The notes: a model not told the origin generated them from the sequence alone. A DNA stretch of 64,000 nucleotides from Isosphaeraceae bacterium (GCA_025356435.1 JANXSY010000160.1:1-64000), one strand, 5' to 3'. Shown: positions 38,979 through 48,534, counted from the first letter of the stretch. Program-made: numbers and translations.

Positions 38979-39254
38979 ATGCCGGAGATCGAGCGCATGA
39001 CGTTTTATGAAACCAGCAGACCGTTCACTTTGCTGGAGAAAATTGAGGCCCGGGTGCGTGAATCAACGCACAACCGCATTCGCAACCTCTCGGTCGAAGA
39101 AATCCAGGGCCGTTTCGTCGTTGGCGGTCAGGTTGCCTCGCAGCACATGAAGCAACTCGCACTGCACGGCGCCCTTGAATTGCTTTCAGGCGAACAGTTT
39201 GCATCAAATATTGTGGTCAATATCATCGAACGCTCGCCTGCCCTCTCTTCCTGA
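38979..39254 (+). CDS. Small BON-domain-like protein
   Basis: A 91-residue protein from the ATG at 38979. The segment LLEKIEARVRESTHNRIRNLSVEEIQGRFVVGGQVASQHMKQLALHGALELLSGEQFASNIVVNI follows the BON pattern (short helix, strand, G-x-V-x-G-x-V-x-S, helix, strand). BON domains bind phospholipid or osmotic-stress membranes. No signal peptide is visible, so it would act in the cytoplasm. A good terminator follows, implying an independent transcript. Confidence 0.7.
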   Translation: MPEIERMTFYETSRPFTLLEKIEARVRESTHNRIRNLSVEEIQGRFVVGGQVASQHMKQLALHGALELLSGEQFASNIVVNIIERSPALSS

Positions 39255-39282
39255 GATCGAAGCCCAGATGCTCTCGAGTTGC

Positions 39283-39307
39283 AACGCCCCCGACCGGGGC
39301 GTTTTTG
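39283..39307 (+). terminator. Rho-independent terminator after the BON-like gene
   Basis: AACGCCCC pairs with GGGGCGTT across CGACC and is followed by TTTTGC, a T tract on the plus strand. It starts 28 bases after the stop. Confidence 0.9.
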
Positions 39308-39436
39308 CTTTTCGAAGGGCCACCCTTTTCGGCTGCGATTGAGCGTCCGCCGCGTTTTGGCCATACTGATTCATCGCTCTCGATGCGCCGGACCCGCCGT
39401 CCGGGGCTTCCCGACGCCTGCCCAAGAGGATAAGCC

Positions 39437-40933
39437 ATGACTCTCCCTCGATCCGTCCGTCGCCCCGCCCTCGTCGCGATTGCCTTTCTGCTGGCTGGCC
39501 TCTCTCTGGCCAGGGCCGACGAACCTCGCGAGTCGTGGGACGCGGTCTATATCAAGGGCAAGCGGGTCGGCTATTTCCACACCCAGGTCAAGCCGGTGCA
39601 GGACAAGGGTCGCGACCTCTTCCGGGTTCAGATCGACATGTCGCTCTCGTTTGCCCGCAACGGCGACTCCGTGACAATCGAGACCCTCTACGGCACGATC
39701 GAGACGCCCGAGGGGGCGGTCCTCCGGCTCGATTCGCGGACGCTCGCCAGCAAGCAAGAGATGCGAATTTTCGGTGACGTGGTCAACGGCGAGATGACCC
39801 TCACCTTCGAAGGCTCGGGCCAGAAGCAGCAGAAGACCATCCCCTGGGGGACCGACGTTCGCGGCCCATACGGCGCTGAGATGAGCATGGCCCGCAAGCC
39901 GATGCAGCCCGGCGAGTCGCGCGAGGTCAAGATCTTCATTCCCGACCATAACCGGATCGGACTCGCCAAACTCCAGGCCAAACAGGTCGAGTCGGTTACG
40001 CTCGGCGGCGGCGTGAAGCGTGACCTGCTCCGGGTCGAACAGAACAATTACATGGACGACCAGCCCGTCCCGGGCCACGCCCAGACCTTCTGGGCCGACC
40101 CGACCGGCCAGATCCTCCGCAATTCCAACCCCAGCCTCGGCGGGATGGAGACCTATCGGACGACCCGAGAGGCCGCAATGCGCAACCTGAGCGGTCCCAA
40201 GTTTGACCTCTCCGCCGCGTCGCTTATCCGGGTCCGCCGCCAGATCCCCAACCCGACCAACACCCGGGACGTCGTCTACGACCTCACCCTCCAGGGCGAC
40301 GACCCCGCGAAGGTCTTCCCCAATGACCGCCGCCAGACCCTCACCCCGGGCACGACGCCCGGCACGGCGCGACTCGTCGTGAGGACCGCCGGCCCCGAGG
40401 TCGGCGAGTCGAATCCCGAGCCGCTTGAGGCCAAATACCTGCGGGCGAACGCCTTGATCACCAGCGAAGACAAGCGAGTCATCGAACTCGCCTCGCGGGC
40501 GACTGCCGGGCTAGTCGACCCCTGGCAGAAGGCGTCCGCCATCCAGCATTGGGTCTACACGAACGTCAAAAATAAGAACTTCGAGACCGCCTTCGCCGCC
40601 GCCAATGAGGTGGCCCGAGATCTCGAAGGCGACTGTTCCGAGCACAGCGTCCTTACCGCCGCGATGTGCCGGGCCGTCGGCGTGCCGTGCCGCGTCGTGA
40701 TCGGGCTGCTCTACGGCGACCGCCCGACGGGATTCGGCTTCCACATGTGGAACGAGGTCCACGTCAACGGCCGATGGGTCGCCATCGACTCGGCCTGGGA
40801 TCAGTCTTCCGTCGACGCCGTCCATGTCAAGCTGTCGGAGTCGAGCCTCGATGGCGTCTCCCCCTATGAGACCTTCCTCTCGATCGTCCGCGTCTTCGAC
40901 AAGCTCGCGATCGAGCCGGTCGAGATCCGCTAG
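39437..40933 (+). CDS. Secreted transglutaminase-like protease/cross-linker
   Basis: A 498-residue exported protein. The signal peptide is VAIAFLLAGLSLARA. A beta-rich N-terminal region covers residues about 28-320, and the C-terminal transglutaminase core shows the Cys-His-Asp triad: EGDCSEHSVLTAAMCRAVGVPCRVVIG, then GFGFHMWNEVHVNGRWVAIDSAWDQ. These folds act as cysteine proteases, transglutaminases or peptide hydrolases; which one is unknown. The start follows GAGGATAAGCC. It stands alone between the BON-like gene and the EamA gene. Confidence 0.92.
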   Translation: MTLPRSVRRPALVAIAFLLAGLSLARADEPRESWDAVYIKGKRVGYFHTQVKPVQDKGRDLFRVQIDMSLSFARNGDSVTIETLYGTIETPEGAVLRLDSRTLASKQEMRIFGDVVNGEMTLTFEGSGQKQQKTIPWGTDVRGPYGAEMSMARKPMQPGESREVKIFIPDHNRIGLAKLQAKQVESVTLGGGVKRDLLRVEQNNYMDDQPVPGHAQTFWADPTGQILRNSNPSLGGMETYRTTREAAMRNLSGPKFDLSAASLIRVRRQIPNPTNTRDVVYDLTLQGDDPAKVFPNDRRQTLTPGTTPGTARLVVRTAGPEVGESNPEPLEAKYLRANALITSEDKRVIELASRATAGLVDPWQKASAIQHWVYTNVKNKNFETAFAAANEVARDLEGDCSEHSVLTAAMCRAVGVPCRVVIGLLYGDRPTGFGFHMWNEVHVNGRWVAIDSAWDQSSVDAVHVKLSESSLDGVSPYETFLSIVRVFDKLAIEPVEIR

Positions 40934-41038
40934 AGCATCAAGCACGCCGGTTGACATCCCGGCGCGGCTCGCGACACAATCGCCCCTCCCCGGCCGGGTC
41001 GTCGGCCGGATCGACCGACCCCCAGCCGCCGGGCCTTT

Positions 41039-41995
41039 ATGTCTGAACCGAGCACACCCCGCCCCCTCGACCTCGCCGGGGTGGGGATTATGGTCTTCTG
41101 TTGTGCCCTCTGGGGCGGCAACTCCGTCGCCGTCAAGTTCTCCAACGGCGTAGGGGCGCTGCCCCCATTCGGTTGCGCGGCCTTGCGGTTCGCGATCTGC
41201 CTACCGATCGTCGCCCTCTTCTGCGCGCAGGGCGGCACGGGCTTCCTTCGGCCTCGCCGCGACTGGTGGCTCATCGCCCTCCACGGCTTCCTGACCGCCC
41301 TTCAGATCGGCACCTATAACTGGGGAACCGCACACAGCGAGGCGGGCCGTTCGTCGATCTTCATCAACATCCACCCGCTCATCACGGTCGGGCTCGCCTG
41401 GCTCCTCCTGGGCGAGCACCTCGGCACGCGCGGATTGTTGGGTCTGGGGGCGGCAGTGTTCGGGGTGGCGATCATCCTCGTCCGGCAGTTCCGCACGGGC
41501 GGGGGTCTCGACGGCGACCTCGTCGTGCTCGCCTCAGGGGTGATCTTCGCCTTTCAGACGATCGCCCAGAAGCTGACATTTCCGCGCATCCCCCCTCGGA
41601 CGCTCCTCTTCAACCAGACCGTCTTGGCCCTACCAATCGTCGCGGCCTGGAGCCTGATCGGCGAGGGGCTGGAGAGTTATCACTTCACGCGGCCAGCCGT
41701 CTGGGGCCTGCTCTATCAGGGGCTCATCTCGTCGGGGGTCTGTTTCAGCCTCTGGATGATCCTGCTCGGTCGTTACCAGGCCGGTCGGCTCGCGACGATC
41801 GCCTTCCTCACGCCGATCTTCGGGCTCAGCTTCGCCAACCTCTTCCGGGGAGACCCGATCACCCCGCCCTTGATCATCGGCGGCAGCCTGGTCGGGCTGG
41901 GGATTTATCTCGTGGCTGGCGGCAGGATTGCCCAGACCGATGGCCTTCCGGAAGCGGTCCAAGGGGTGGCGTCGGCCACTGAGCCACGCCCATAA
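41039..41995 (+). CDS. EamA/DMT-family transporter
   Basis: A 318-residue inner membrane protein with ten helices in two EamA repeats. The first begins VGIMVFCCALWGGNSVAVKFSNG and ends with TVGLAWLLLGEHLGTRGLLGLGAAVFGVAIIL, and the second ends with PIFGLSFANLFRGDPITPPLIIGGSLVGLGIYLV. The paired GE/GD-x-(L) motifs at the ends of each half are typical. The family exports amino acids, sugars or nucleotide-sugar compounds; substrate is not predictable here. Confidence 0.9.
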   Translation: MSEPSTPRPLDLAGVGIMVFCCALWGGNSVAVKFSNGVGALPPFGCAALRFAICLPIVALFCAQGGTGFLRPRRDWWLIALHGFLTALQIGTYNWGTAHSEAGRSSIFINIHPLITVGLAWLLLGEHLGTRGLLGLGAAVFGVAIILVRQFRTGGGLDGDLVVLASGVIFAFQTIAQKLTFPRIPPRTLLFNQTVLALPIVAAWSLIGEGLESYHFTRPAVWGLLYQGLISSGVCFSLWMILLGRYQAGRLATIAFLTPIFGLSFANLFRGDPITPPLIIGGSLVGLGIYLVAGGRIAQTDGLPEAVQGVASATEPRP

Positions 41996-42046
41996 TAGGT
42001 GTGGGTCGGCCAATATCAAACATCTCCACAGATCGGGAGGCCCGTG

Positions 42047-43564
42047 ATGGGTGACGTGATCCGTCGTCGACGGTTCTTGCAATCGGCCTCGGCGCTGGGG
42101 CTTGGGGCGGGGCTAGGGTCGTGGGACCGGCTGGCGGGCGTCACCCCCTCCCGCGCGGCGGACTTCGCGGTCGGCCCTGACGCCGTCCGGTTCCGGCCCG
42201 AGATCGAGCCCGTCGTCCGCTGGATCGAGGAGACGCCGAGGGATCGCGTCTTCGAGACGGCCCTCGTCCAGCTCAAAGCAGGCCTGTCGTATCGCGACTT
42301 TCTTTCGGGTCTCTTCCTCGCCGGCATCCGCAACATCAAGCCCCGGCCGGTGGGCTTCAAATTCCATGCGGTGATGGTCATCAACTCGGCGCATCTGCTG
42401 GCCCAAGCGTCGGCGATGGACGAGCGGTTGCTGCCCCTCTTCTGGGCGCTCGACAACTTCAAAGGGTCGCAGGCGCAGGACGTCAAGGAGGGCGACTGGA
42501 CCCTCCAGAAGGTCGACGAGTCTCGCCTGCCCAAGCCCCATCAGGCCCGCGCGGCGTTCGTCACGGCGATGGAGGGCTGGGATTCCGACGCGGCCGACGT
42601 CGCCACCGCTGGCCTCGCCCGATCTGCAGGCGCGGCCGAGACGATGGAAGCCTTCTGGCGATACGGACTCCGCGACCAGCGCGACATCGGCCACAAGGCC
42701 ATCTTCGCGGTGCAGTGCTGGCGGACCTTGCAGACGATCGGCTGGCAACACGCCGAGCCGGTCTTGAGGTCGCTCACCTTCGGCCTTCTCGACCTTCAAG
42801 GGGACAAACGGCCCGTCGCCGTCGGCCCTTATGAGGCGAATCTGGCCAACGCGAAGGGGGTGCGAGAAGACTGGACCCTCGGGAAACCGGACCTGGGCGC
42901 GACCCGTTCGCTCCTCGCCACGATCCGCTACGCCGACCCCGAGGCCGCCTCCGCCGAAGCCCTGAGTCTCTTGAACAAGGGCGTCGCCCCGGCCTCGATC
43001 TGGGACGCCGTCGTGCTCGCCGGCAACGAGTTCCTGAGCAAGAAGCCGGGGATCATCTCGCTGCACGCCGTCACCGCCTGCAACGCCCTCCACTACATCT
43101 TCAACGCCAGCGGCGACAACACCAACCGCAAGCTCGCCCTCCTCCAGGCCGTCGGCTGGCTCCCCGCCTACCGAGACCGGACCAAGGCCGACACCGGCGT
43201 CGGCCTCGACGCCCTCGAACCGATCCCCGTCACCGCGAAGGGCGAAGCCGCGGTCGCCGAGATTTTTGATACGATCGGCAAGGACCGGGACCAGGCGGCC
43301 CGCAAGACTCTCGGCTATCTTCAGGCCGGCGGCTCTCCCGCCCTCATCTTCGCGGCTTCTCGGCGGATGATCTTCCATAAAGGTCGAGACAGCCACGACT
43401 ACAAGTACGGTGCCGCCGTGTGGGAAGAGGCCCAACTCGCCTCCGACCCCAAGTGGCAAGCCGTCCTCGCCGCCGCTTCAATGCACTATACCCCCGGCAC
43501 AAATTCACCCGACAGCCCACTCATGAGGCGTGCCAGAGAGGCAGTCGCCGGGGTGCTCGGTTGA
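42047..43564 (+). CDS. Tat-exported protein of unknown function
   Basis: A 505-residue protein from the ATG at 42047 (GGGAGGCCC upstream). The N-terminus MGDVIRRRRFLQSASALGLGAGLGS is a twin-arginine signal, so the protein is folded and probably cofactor-bearing before export. The rest is helical, with repeating Ala/Leu helices and conserved-looking segments such as FRPEIEPVVRWIEETPRDRVFE, VMVINSAHLLAQAS and FRYGLRDQRDIGHKAIF-like. No domain is recognised. I recall similar proteins in planctomycete genomes. The hicBA pair follows after 17 bases. Confidence 0.82.
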   Translation: MGDVIRRRRFLQSASALGLGAGLGSWDRLAGVTPSRAADFAVGPDAVRFRPEIEPVVRWIEETPRDRVFETALVQLKAGLSYRDFLSGLFLAGIRNIKPRPVGFKFHAVMVINSAHLLAQASAMDERLLPLFWALDNFKGSQAQDVKEGDWTLQKVDESRLPKPHQARAAFVTAMEGWDSDAADVATAGLARSAGAAETMEAFWRYGLRDQRDIGHKAIFAVQCWRTLQTIGWQHAEPVLRSLTFGLLDLQGDKRPVAVGPYEANLANAKGVREDWTLGKPDLGATRSLLATIRYADPEAASAEALSLLNKGVAPASIWDAVVLAGNEFLSKKPGIISLHAVTACNALHYIFNASGDNTNRKLALLQAVGWLPAYRDRTKADTGVGLDALEPIPVTAKGEAAVAEIFDTIGKDRDQAARKTLGYLQAGGSPALIFAASRRMIFHKGRDSHDYKYGAAVWEEAQLASDPKWQAVLAAASMHYTPGTNSPDSPLMRRAREAVAGVLG

Positions 43565-43581
43565 GGCCAAACGCGAAGACT

Positions 43582-43797
43582 ATGAGCAAAGGGGAGCCTA
43601 TAAACTATCAGGTTGCGCTGGTACGTACTGAAGAGGGATACAGCATCTGGGTGCCAGGTTTGCCGGGATGCTGCTCTCAAGGAGTAACCGAAGGAGAGGC
43701 GCTGGCGAACATCGCGGATGCCATCCGAGACGATTTGGAAGTTAGAGACGAGATGGTGGAGCATGCGGAAGTCTGCGAAGTCGAGGTGATTTTCTAA
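43582..43797 (+). CDS. hicB: HicB-family antitoxin
   Basis: A 71-residue protein from the ATG at 43582 (AGGCC upstream). The sequence YQVALVRTEEGYSIWVPGLPGCCSQGVTEGEALANIADAIRDDLE is the partial RNase H-like HicB fold, which binds and blocks HicA. It ends soon after that fold, so the usual C-terminal DNA-binding domain is missing and autoregulation must be weaker or done differently. HicA starts two bases after its stop. Order is hicB then hicA, the reverse of the common arrangement. The ORF track extended it by 54 residues from an upstream frame. Confidence 0.93.
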   Translation: MSKGEPINYQVALVRTEEGYSIWVPGLPGCCSQGVTEGEALANIADAIRDDLEVRDEMVEHAEVCEVEVIF

Positions 43798-43798
43798 G

Positions 43799-43987
43799 AT
43801 GTCCTCACTCCCCGGCGTTAATCACCTCGACGCCATTCGAGCATTGCGAAAAGCAGGATTCGAGGTCAAACGACAAAGCAAGCACGTGATCATGTCCGAT
43901 GGAATACGTATCCTGACGATCCCCCGCGCAAATCTGATCCACAGCGTCACTATGGGGAGACTCGTCAGGGATGGGGTTCACCAATGA
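43799..43987 (+). CDS. hicA: HicA-family mRNA interferase toxin
   Basis: A 62-residue double-stranded RNA-binding-like toxin that cleaves mRNA. The core LPGVNHLDAIRALRKAGFEVKRQSKHVIM carries the catalytic His29 in the SKHVIM motif, and ILTIPRANLIHSVTMGRLVRDG fits the HicA C-terminal signature (normally LTIPRHxxIxxGTLxxI), with Ala-Asn instead of His-x. It ends convergently with the RNase H gene. Confidence 0.93.
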   Translation: MSSLPGVNHLDAIRALRKAGFEVKRQSKHVIMSDGIRILTIPRANLIHSVTMGRLVRDGVHQ

Positions 43988-44026
43988 AACGTTCCGCGAA
44001 CTGCTTTGAGCCAGCAATCTCGGACA

Positions 44027-44509
44027 TCAGAAACCCTTCTTGAGTTCCTTATAAGCCGCCACTGCCATACGGTCACAAGCCTCATTCTCGGGATGCCCGT
44101 TGTGGCCGAGCACGACGGTCACTTTGACCTGATGCTTGGCGACGAGTTCGTCGACCTTCTGCCATAAATCAAGGTTGACGACCGGCTTGAACGCCCCTTT
44201 TTCCTTGCGACGCCAGCCCTGAACCTTCCACTTGGGCATCCATTCGACGATCCCTTTGCCGACATACTGGCTATCGGTCACGATCTCGACTCGACAAGGG
44301 CGTTTGAGGCTGGCGAGGCCCTCAATGACACCCATCAACTCCATGCGGTTGTTGGTGGTCGCGGGCACGGCACCGGAGGCGTCGCGGGTCTGGCCGCTGG
44401 CAGGGTGGTTGAGTATGTAGGCCCAGCCGCCGGGGCCAGGGTTGCCGCTGCAAGCGCCATCTGTGAAGAGGCGGACGTGGTCGATCGGGGCGGGGGCGTC
44501 GGCCGGCAT
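44027..44509 (-). CDS. rnhA: Ribonuclease HI
   Basis: A 160-residue enzyme that cuts RNA in RNA:DNA hybrids. The catalytic acids are Asp17 (FTDGACSGNPGPGGW), Glu57 (NNRMELMGVIEGL), Asp79 (VTDSQYV) and Asp146 (GHNGHPENEACDRMA), with His136 as the assisting base. The basic segment KWKVQGWRRKEKG is the handle region that binds the hybrid. It is complete and about the usual length. It ends convergently with hicA. Confidence 0.96.
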   Translation of the reverse strand: MPADAPAPIDHVRLFTDGACSGNPGPGGWAYILNHPASGQTRDASGAVPATTNNRMELMGVIEGLASLKRPCRVEIVTDSQYVGKGIVEWMPKWKVQGWRRKEKGAFKPVVNLDLWQKVDELVAKHQVKVTVVLGHNGHPENEACDRMAVAAYKELKKGF

Positions 44510-44695
44510 GGCAGTCCTTTTCCAAGCCCGTTCACAGCATAGCCGACCTCAGAGAGGATGTCGGACGACGCCGGACGCGAGGAGGCCTAGGCTAGCGGTG
44601 GCCGGGCCGTCTCGTCCAGCCCGATCCGTTTTCCGACCCCAGGGGAGGGATGCCTGCCGGCGGGATCCCACCCGATGGGGCCGAATCGGTCTTCA

Positions 44696-45304
44696 TCAAT
44701 ACTTGCGTACGACACCCACGAGGACGCCGAGGATGTCGACCTTGTCGCGGTAAATCGGCTTCATCGTCTTGTTGGCCGGTTCGAGGCGAACCCGGCTCTT
44801 CTCGCGGAAGAAGGTCTTGAGCGTCGCCTCCCCCTCGTCGTCGCGGATTGCCACAATCTGGCCGTCGCGGGCCTGCGACTGTTTGTGGATCACGACATAG
44901 TCGCCATCCTGGATGTGGGCGTCGATCATCGACTCGCCAGTCACTTTGAGGGCGAACTTGTCTTCGGAGCCCTCCCAATCGGCGAAGCTCAGCTCTTCGT
45001 CCTGCTGCTCGATCGCCTCGATCGGCGCACCAGCGGCGATCCGGCCGAGGAGCCTGACCCCCTGGCTTGGCGCGGAAGTCGGGTCGTCGAGGAGCTGAAT
45101 CGCCCGCGACATGTTTGGCTCTCGGTGAATCAGGCCCTTCTTCTGGAGTGCCTTGAGGTGGCACATGACGCCGTTGGGGCTCTTGATGTTGAATTCGGTG
45201 CCGATCTCACGGACGGTCGGGCCGTAGCCTCGCCCCTGAATCTTATCGCGAATAAACAGGTAGATTTCGCGCTGGCGTGATGTGAGATTGTCGAGGTTGG
45301 CCAT
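44696..45304 (-). CDS. lexA: SOS repressor LexA
   Basis: A 202-residue repressor of the DNA-damage response. Residues 1-65 form the winged helix-turn-helix (LTSRQREIYLFIRDKIQGRGYGPTVREIGTEFNIKSPNGVMCHLKAL). The self-cleavage site is Ala91-Gly92 (RIAAGAPIEA), and the Ser-Lys dyad is Ser125 (TGESMIDAHIQDGD) and Lys163 (GEATLKTF), at the spacing of E. coli LexA. The ATG at 45304 is chosen because the ORF track adds 49 unrelated residues. It is divergent from the PIG-L gene; a LexA box in the 250-base gap could not be identified by eye. Confidence 0.96.
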   Translation of the reverse strand: MANLDNLTSRQREIYLFIRDKIQGRGYGPTVREIGTEFNIKSPNGVMCHLKALQKKGLIHREPNMSRAIQLLDDPTSAPSQGVRLLGRIAAGAPIEAIEQQDEELSFADWEGSEDKFALKVTGESMIDAHIQDGDYVVIHKQSQARDGQIVAIRDDEGEATLKTFFREKSRVRLEPANKTMKPIYRDKVDILGVLVGVVRKY

Positions 45305-45555
45305 CAGGGGAGACTCCGCTACGAAACAGGGACAAGGGCGCGACCCGAATTGGGGTTGCCTCGCATCCCGAGGAGCGAGGATCTTGACGGGATCAATCGA
45401 ACGTATTGCGACATCCAAGCAAATGGACACCACGCAACGGACGATCACCACCTGACCCTTTGATTGCTAATGTACACGGGTCGCTTAGCGCACGCCAGAA
45501 CATTTTCCAGAATTGCCCACAAGAGGCTCTTCGGATCTCGAAATAGGTGCCAATC

Positions 45556-46347
45556 ATGTCCAGCATGACGCGAGTCCTTGCCATCCATGCCCATCCCGAC
45601 GATGTCGAGTTTCAGTGTGCGGGGACTCTCGCCCTCCTGGCGAGGGCGGGCTGTCACGTCACCATCGCGACGATGACCCCCGGCGATTGCGGCAGCGCGG
45701 AGCTGGATAGCGAGACGATCGCCGAGATTCGTCGCGGAGAGGCCCGAGAGGCCGCGCTATTGATCGGCGCGGAATTCCATTGTTTGGAGTTTCGAGACCT
45801 CGCCATCTTCAACGACGACGAGTCGCGTCGCCGCGTCGTCGAGTTCCTTCGCAGGGCGAGGCCCGACCTGATCCTCACCGCGCCCCCGATCGACTATATG
45901 GCCGACCACGAGATGACGAGCGTGCTCGTCCGCGACGCCTGCTTCGCCGCGCCGATCCGGAACTACCTCACCCGGCAGTGGGAGCCCGCCGCCCCCCTGC
46001 CGCGAATCCCCCATCTTTATTACGTCGATCCGCTCGAAGGCTACGACCGCGATGGTCTCCCGCAAGCCGTCGGATTTCATGTCGATATCTCCGACGTCTT
46101 CGCGATCAAGCGGGAGATGCTTGCCCGTCACGCGAGCCAGCGGGACTGGCTCTTGAAGCACCACGGGATCGACGAATATCTGGACAGCCAGTCGGCGTGG
46201 GGACGCAAGCGAGGGAGTGAGGTCGGGGCTGAGCAGGCCGAGGGATTCCGGCAGTATCTCGGGCATGCCTATCCGCATGCCAACCTGCTCCTCCGTCTCC
46301 TCGGTCAGGATGGCGGAGGAGGCAAATCGGGCGGGGTCGTCGTGTGA
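45556..46347 (+). CDS. PIG-L (LmbE-like) zinc deacetylase, BshB-like
   Basis: A 263-residue deacetylase. The zinc motif AIHAHPDDVEFQCAGTL begins near residue 5, and the third ligand is the His in IDYMADHEMTSVLVRDAC. The family removes N-acetyl groups from sugar conjugates, for example in bacillithiol (BshB) or mycothiol synthesis or in glycolipids. No thiol-pathway neighbours are present. ATG codons at 45556 or 45565 are both possible starts. It is divergent from lexA and ends convergently with the acyl-ACP desaturase gene. Confidence 0.9.
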   Translation: MSSMTRVLAIHAHPDDVEFQCAGTLALLARAGCHVTIATMTPGDCGSAELDSETIAEIRRGEAREAALLIGAEFHCLEFRDLAIFNDDESRRRVVEFLRRARPDLILTAPPIDYMADHEMTSVLVRDACFAAPIRNYLTRQWEPAAPLPRIPHLYYVDPLEGYDRDGLPQAVGFHVDISDVFAIKREMLARHASQRDWLLKHHGIDEYLDSQSAWGRKRGSEVGAEQAEGFRQYLGHAYPHANLLLRLLGQDGGGGKSGGVVV

Positions 46348-46363
46348 ACGCCCAGAGCCGGGT

Positions 46364-47350
46364 TCAGGCGCGTACGCCGTGAATCCAGGAGAACTCGACG
46401 TGCGGCTGCCTGGCGAGGTTCTCGGCGATCTCGTCGGCGAAGAAGGTATAGCGTTCGGCCTGTTTGCAGAGATAGTCCTGGGCCTTTGCCGCCTTGCCCG
46501 TGAGCGACCGGTGGGCAACTCCCCACGTCTCGATCAGGTGCTGGATGATCTGGGCGTAGGACGTGACCGTGTAGACGCCCAGGCGCTGGGCGACGACCGC
46601 GAAGTGGTCGTAGAGGTCGGGGTCTTTGCCATCGAACATCCGCCGGCCCGGCATGGCGACGATCCCTCTCAGCATGCTTCGGAAGGCGAGGATCGCGTTC
46701 TCGGGGTCTTGGTCCATCGCCTGGCCGACGACGCGAGTATAGAAGGTCTCGTGCCGTGTCTCTTCGGAAGCGATCTTGCGACAGATCCTGGAGAGGTTCT
46801 CGTCGCCGCTCTGACTCGCGAGCTTTGCGACATTGCCGTGGCTCACCCGCGTCGCCCGCTCCTGAAAGGCCGCATAAATCAAGCCCGCGCACGGATCGCC
46901 TTGATAATTGGAGTTGAATCCGTTGCGGATGAGATGGTGGATCGTCTGCTCGACGGAGCGCATGTCGACGCGGCCCGTGAGCCGGAGATAGGCATTCAGC
47001 AGGTCGCCGTGGCGGTTCTCTTCAGAGGTCCACCCCCGGAGCCACTGCGACCAGTTATCGGTCGCGACGCCGGACGGGTCAGGCACGATGTTCGATAGCG
47101 AGACGGAGTAATTCGGGAGGGCCTCTTCAGTCACCATGTTGCCGACGAGGACCACGAGCAGTTCGTCTGGAATCGCCATGGCCGTGGTTCGGAAGCGCGC
47201 CATCTGTTCCGACCAGTCCGACGCAGTCAGATCGGGGAGGAAGTCCGTCGGCTGCCAGGCCTGCTCGACCGGGGTGAGTAGGTCGAGGTTTTCTCCTACG
47301 AACCCTTCGAGGTTCTTCATCAAATCCATGAGAGGGCTCACCATTGACAC
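46364..47350 (-). CDS. Soluble acyl-ACP desaturase (diiron, ferritin-like)
   Basis: A protein of about 325 residues. It introduces a double bond into acyl chains on acyl carrier protein, in the cytosol. The two diiron motifs are TSEENRHGDLLNAYL and ASEETRHETFYTRV, the E-E-x-R-H pattern of plant stearoyl-ACP and mycobacterial DesA desaturases. It lies downstream of accD on the same strand but 263 bases away. The exact start is unsettled: a GTG at 47350 in the ORF track, or ATG codons at 47344 and 47329. Confidence 0.9.
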   Translation of the reverse strand: MSMVSPLMDLMKNLEGFVGENLDLLTPVEQAWQPTDFLPDLTASDWSEQMARFRTTAMAIPDELLVVLVGNMVTEEALPNYSVSLSNIVPDPSGVATDNWSQWLRGWTSEENRHGDLLNAYLRLTGRVDMRSVEQTIHHLIRNGFNSNYQGDPCAGLIYAAFQERATRVSHGNVAKLASQSGDENLSRICRKIASEETRHETFYTRVVGQAMDQDPENAILAFRSMLRGIVAMPGRRMFDGKDPDLYDHFAVVAQRLGVYTVTSYAQIIQHLIETWGVAHRSLTGKAAKAQDYLCKQAERYTFFADEIAENLARQPHVEFSWIHGVRA

Positions 47351-47613
47351 CGGAGGGAATTCGTATCACGACGACGCGAAAGCGGGCGATGAATGTGTGG
47401 ATCGCCGAAAAGGATCGGGCGGAGGGTGTCGAGCCGGTTCGATACGGCCCTCGGGTCGACCCGAGAGCTTTGAGGAGAAATACAGCCGAGGATGCGGGCG
47501 CGCATCCGGTCCCTCGCACCAGAGAGGAGCGGACTCAATACTAATCTAACAAAAAGCTGGTCGTTGTTTGAATGGTCCAATGCAACGATCTTGTTGAAGC
47601 GCGGGTTGTTCAT

Positions 47614-48534
47614 TCAAGGTGAAACGTAGTCGATCAACTGGGCGAGCAGGCTTCTCAAATCTTTGCGGTGGACAATCCGGTCGAGGAAGCCGTGTTCGAG
47701 AAGAAATTCGCTGGTCTGGAACCCTTCGGGAAGCTTCACCCGGACGGTCTGCTGGATGACCTTCGGGCCGGCGAATCCGACCAGGGCCTTGGGCTCAGCG
47801 AGGATGATATCGCCGAGCGAGGCGAAGCTGGCGGCGACCCCACCCATCGTCGGGTGCGTCAGAACGCTGATGTAAAGGCACCCGGCGGCGTTGTGCCGGC
47901 CGATGGCCTGCGAGACCTTCGCCATCTGCATCAAGGAAAGGATTCCCTCGTGCATCCTTGCCCCGCCGCCTGATCCTGAGACGATGATGACAGGAAGCTT
48001 CTGACGGGTGGCCTCTTCGATGGCACGGGTGAGCTTCTCGCCGACGACCGACCCCATGCTGCCCATGATGAACGAGCTGTCAGTGACGCAGAAGACGATG
48101 CGTATCCCTTTGATAAAGCCTTGCCCGACGATCGCCGCCTCGTTCAGCCCGGTCCGCTCCTGCTCGGCTTTGACGCGCTCGGGATAAGGCCGACGGTCGT
48201 TAAATTCGAGCGGGTCGCCAGGACGGAGGTCGGCGAACCACTCTTCGAAGGTGTCGGCGTCAAGAATCTGGGCAATTCGATCGGCCGCGCCCACCTGGAT
48301 GTGGTGATCGCACTCGGGACAGACGTTAAGGTTCTCGACAACCAGCTTTCGGAAGAGCGTCGCGCCGCATTGGTCGCAGCGCATCCAGACCCCCTCCGGC
48401 ACCCGTTTGGGCTCGAAGTGGCCATGCCAGGGGTTCTTCGGTCCGCCGCTCTTCCGCGCCATGGTCAAGGAGACTCCCTTCGCTGGCTCACGATCGCGCT
48501 TGACTGACTCGGCGGCGATGATCTTCGAAGTCAT
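47614..48534 (-). CDS. accD: Acetyl-CoA carboxylase carboxyltransferase subunit beta AccD
   Basis: About 306 residues. AccD with AccA transfers carboxyl from biotin to acetyl-CoA, the first step of fatty acid synthesis. The zinc ribbon is [31 protein letters not shown] (two CxxC pairs), followed by the carboxyltransferase core with [21 protein letters not shown] and [34 protein letters not shown]. An ATG at 48462 could be the true start. It is last in the gap-pgk-rpe cluster, 27 bases after the pseudoenzyme gene. Confidence 0.96.
   Translation of the reverse strand: MTSKIIAAESVKRDREPAKGVSLTMARKSGGPKNPWHGHFEPKRVPEGVWMRCDQCGATLFRKLVVENLNVCPECDHHIQVGAADRIAQILDADTFEEWFADLRPGDPLEFNDRRPYPERVKAEQERTGLNEAAIVGQGFIKGIRIVFCVTDSSFIMGSMGSVVGEKLTRAIEEATRQKLPVIIVSGSGGGARMHEGILSLMQMAKVSQAIGRHNAAGCLYISVLTHPTMGGVAASFASLGDIILAEPKALVGFAGPKVIQQTVRVKLPEGFQTSEFLLEHGFLDRIVHRKDLRSLLAQLIDYVSP

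Noticed and set aside
42113-43459. 448-codon minus-strand ORF opposite the Tat-exported protein
   Set aside because: Antisense shadow; the sense strand has a Tat signal and a good ribosome binding site.
45305-45555. LexA box between lexA and the PIG-L gene
   Set aside because: I looked for GAAC-N4-GTTC and CTG-N10-CAG type dyads; only a partial CGAACGTATTGCG was found, too weak to call.
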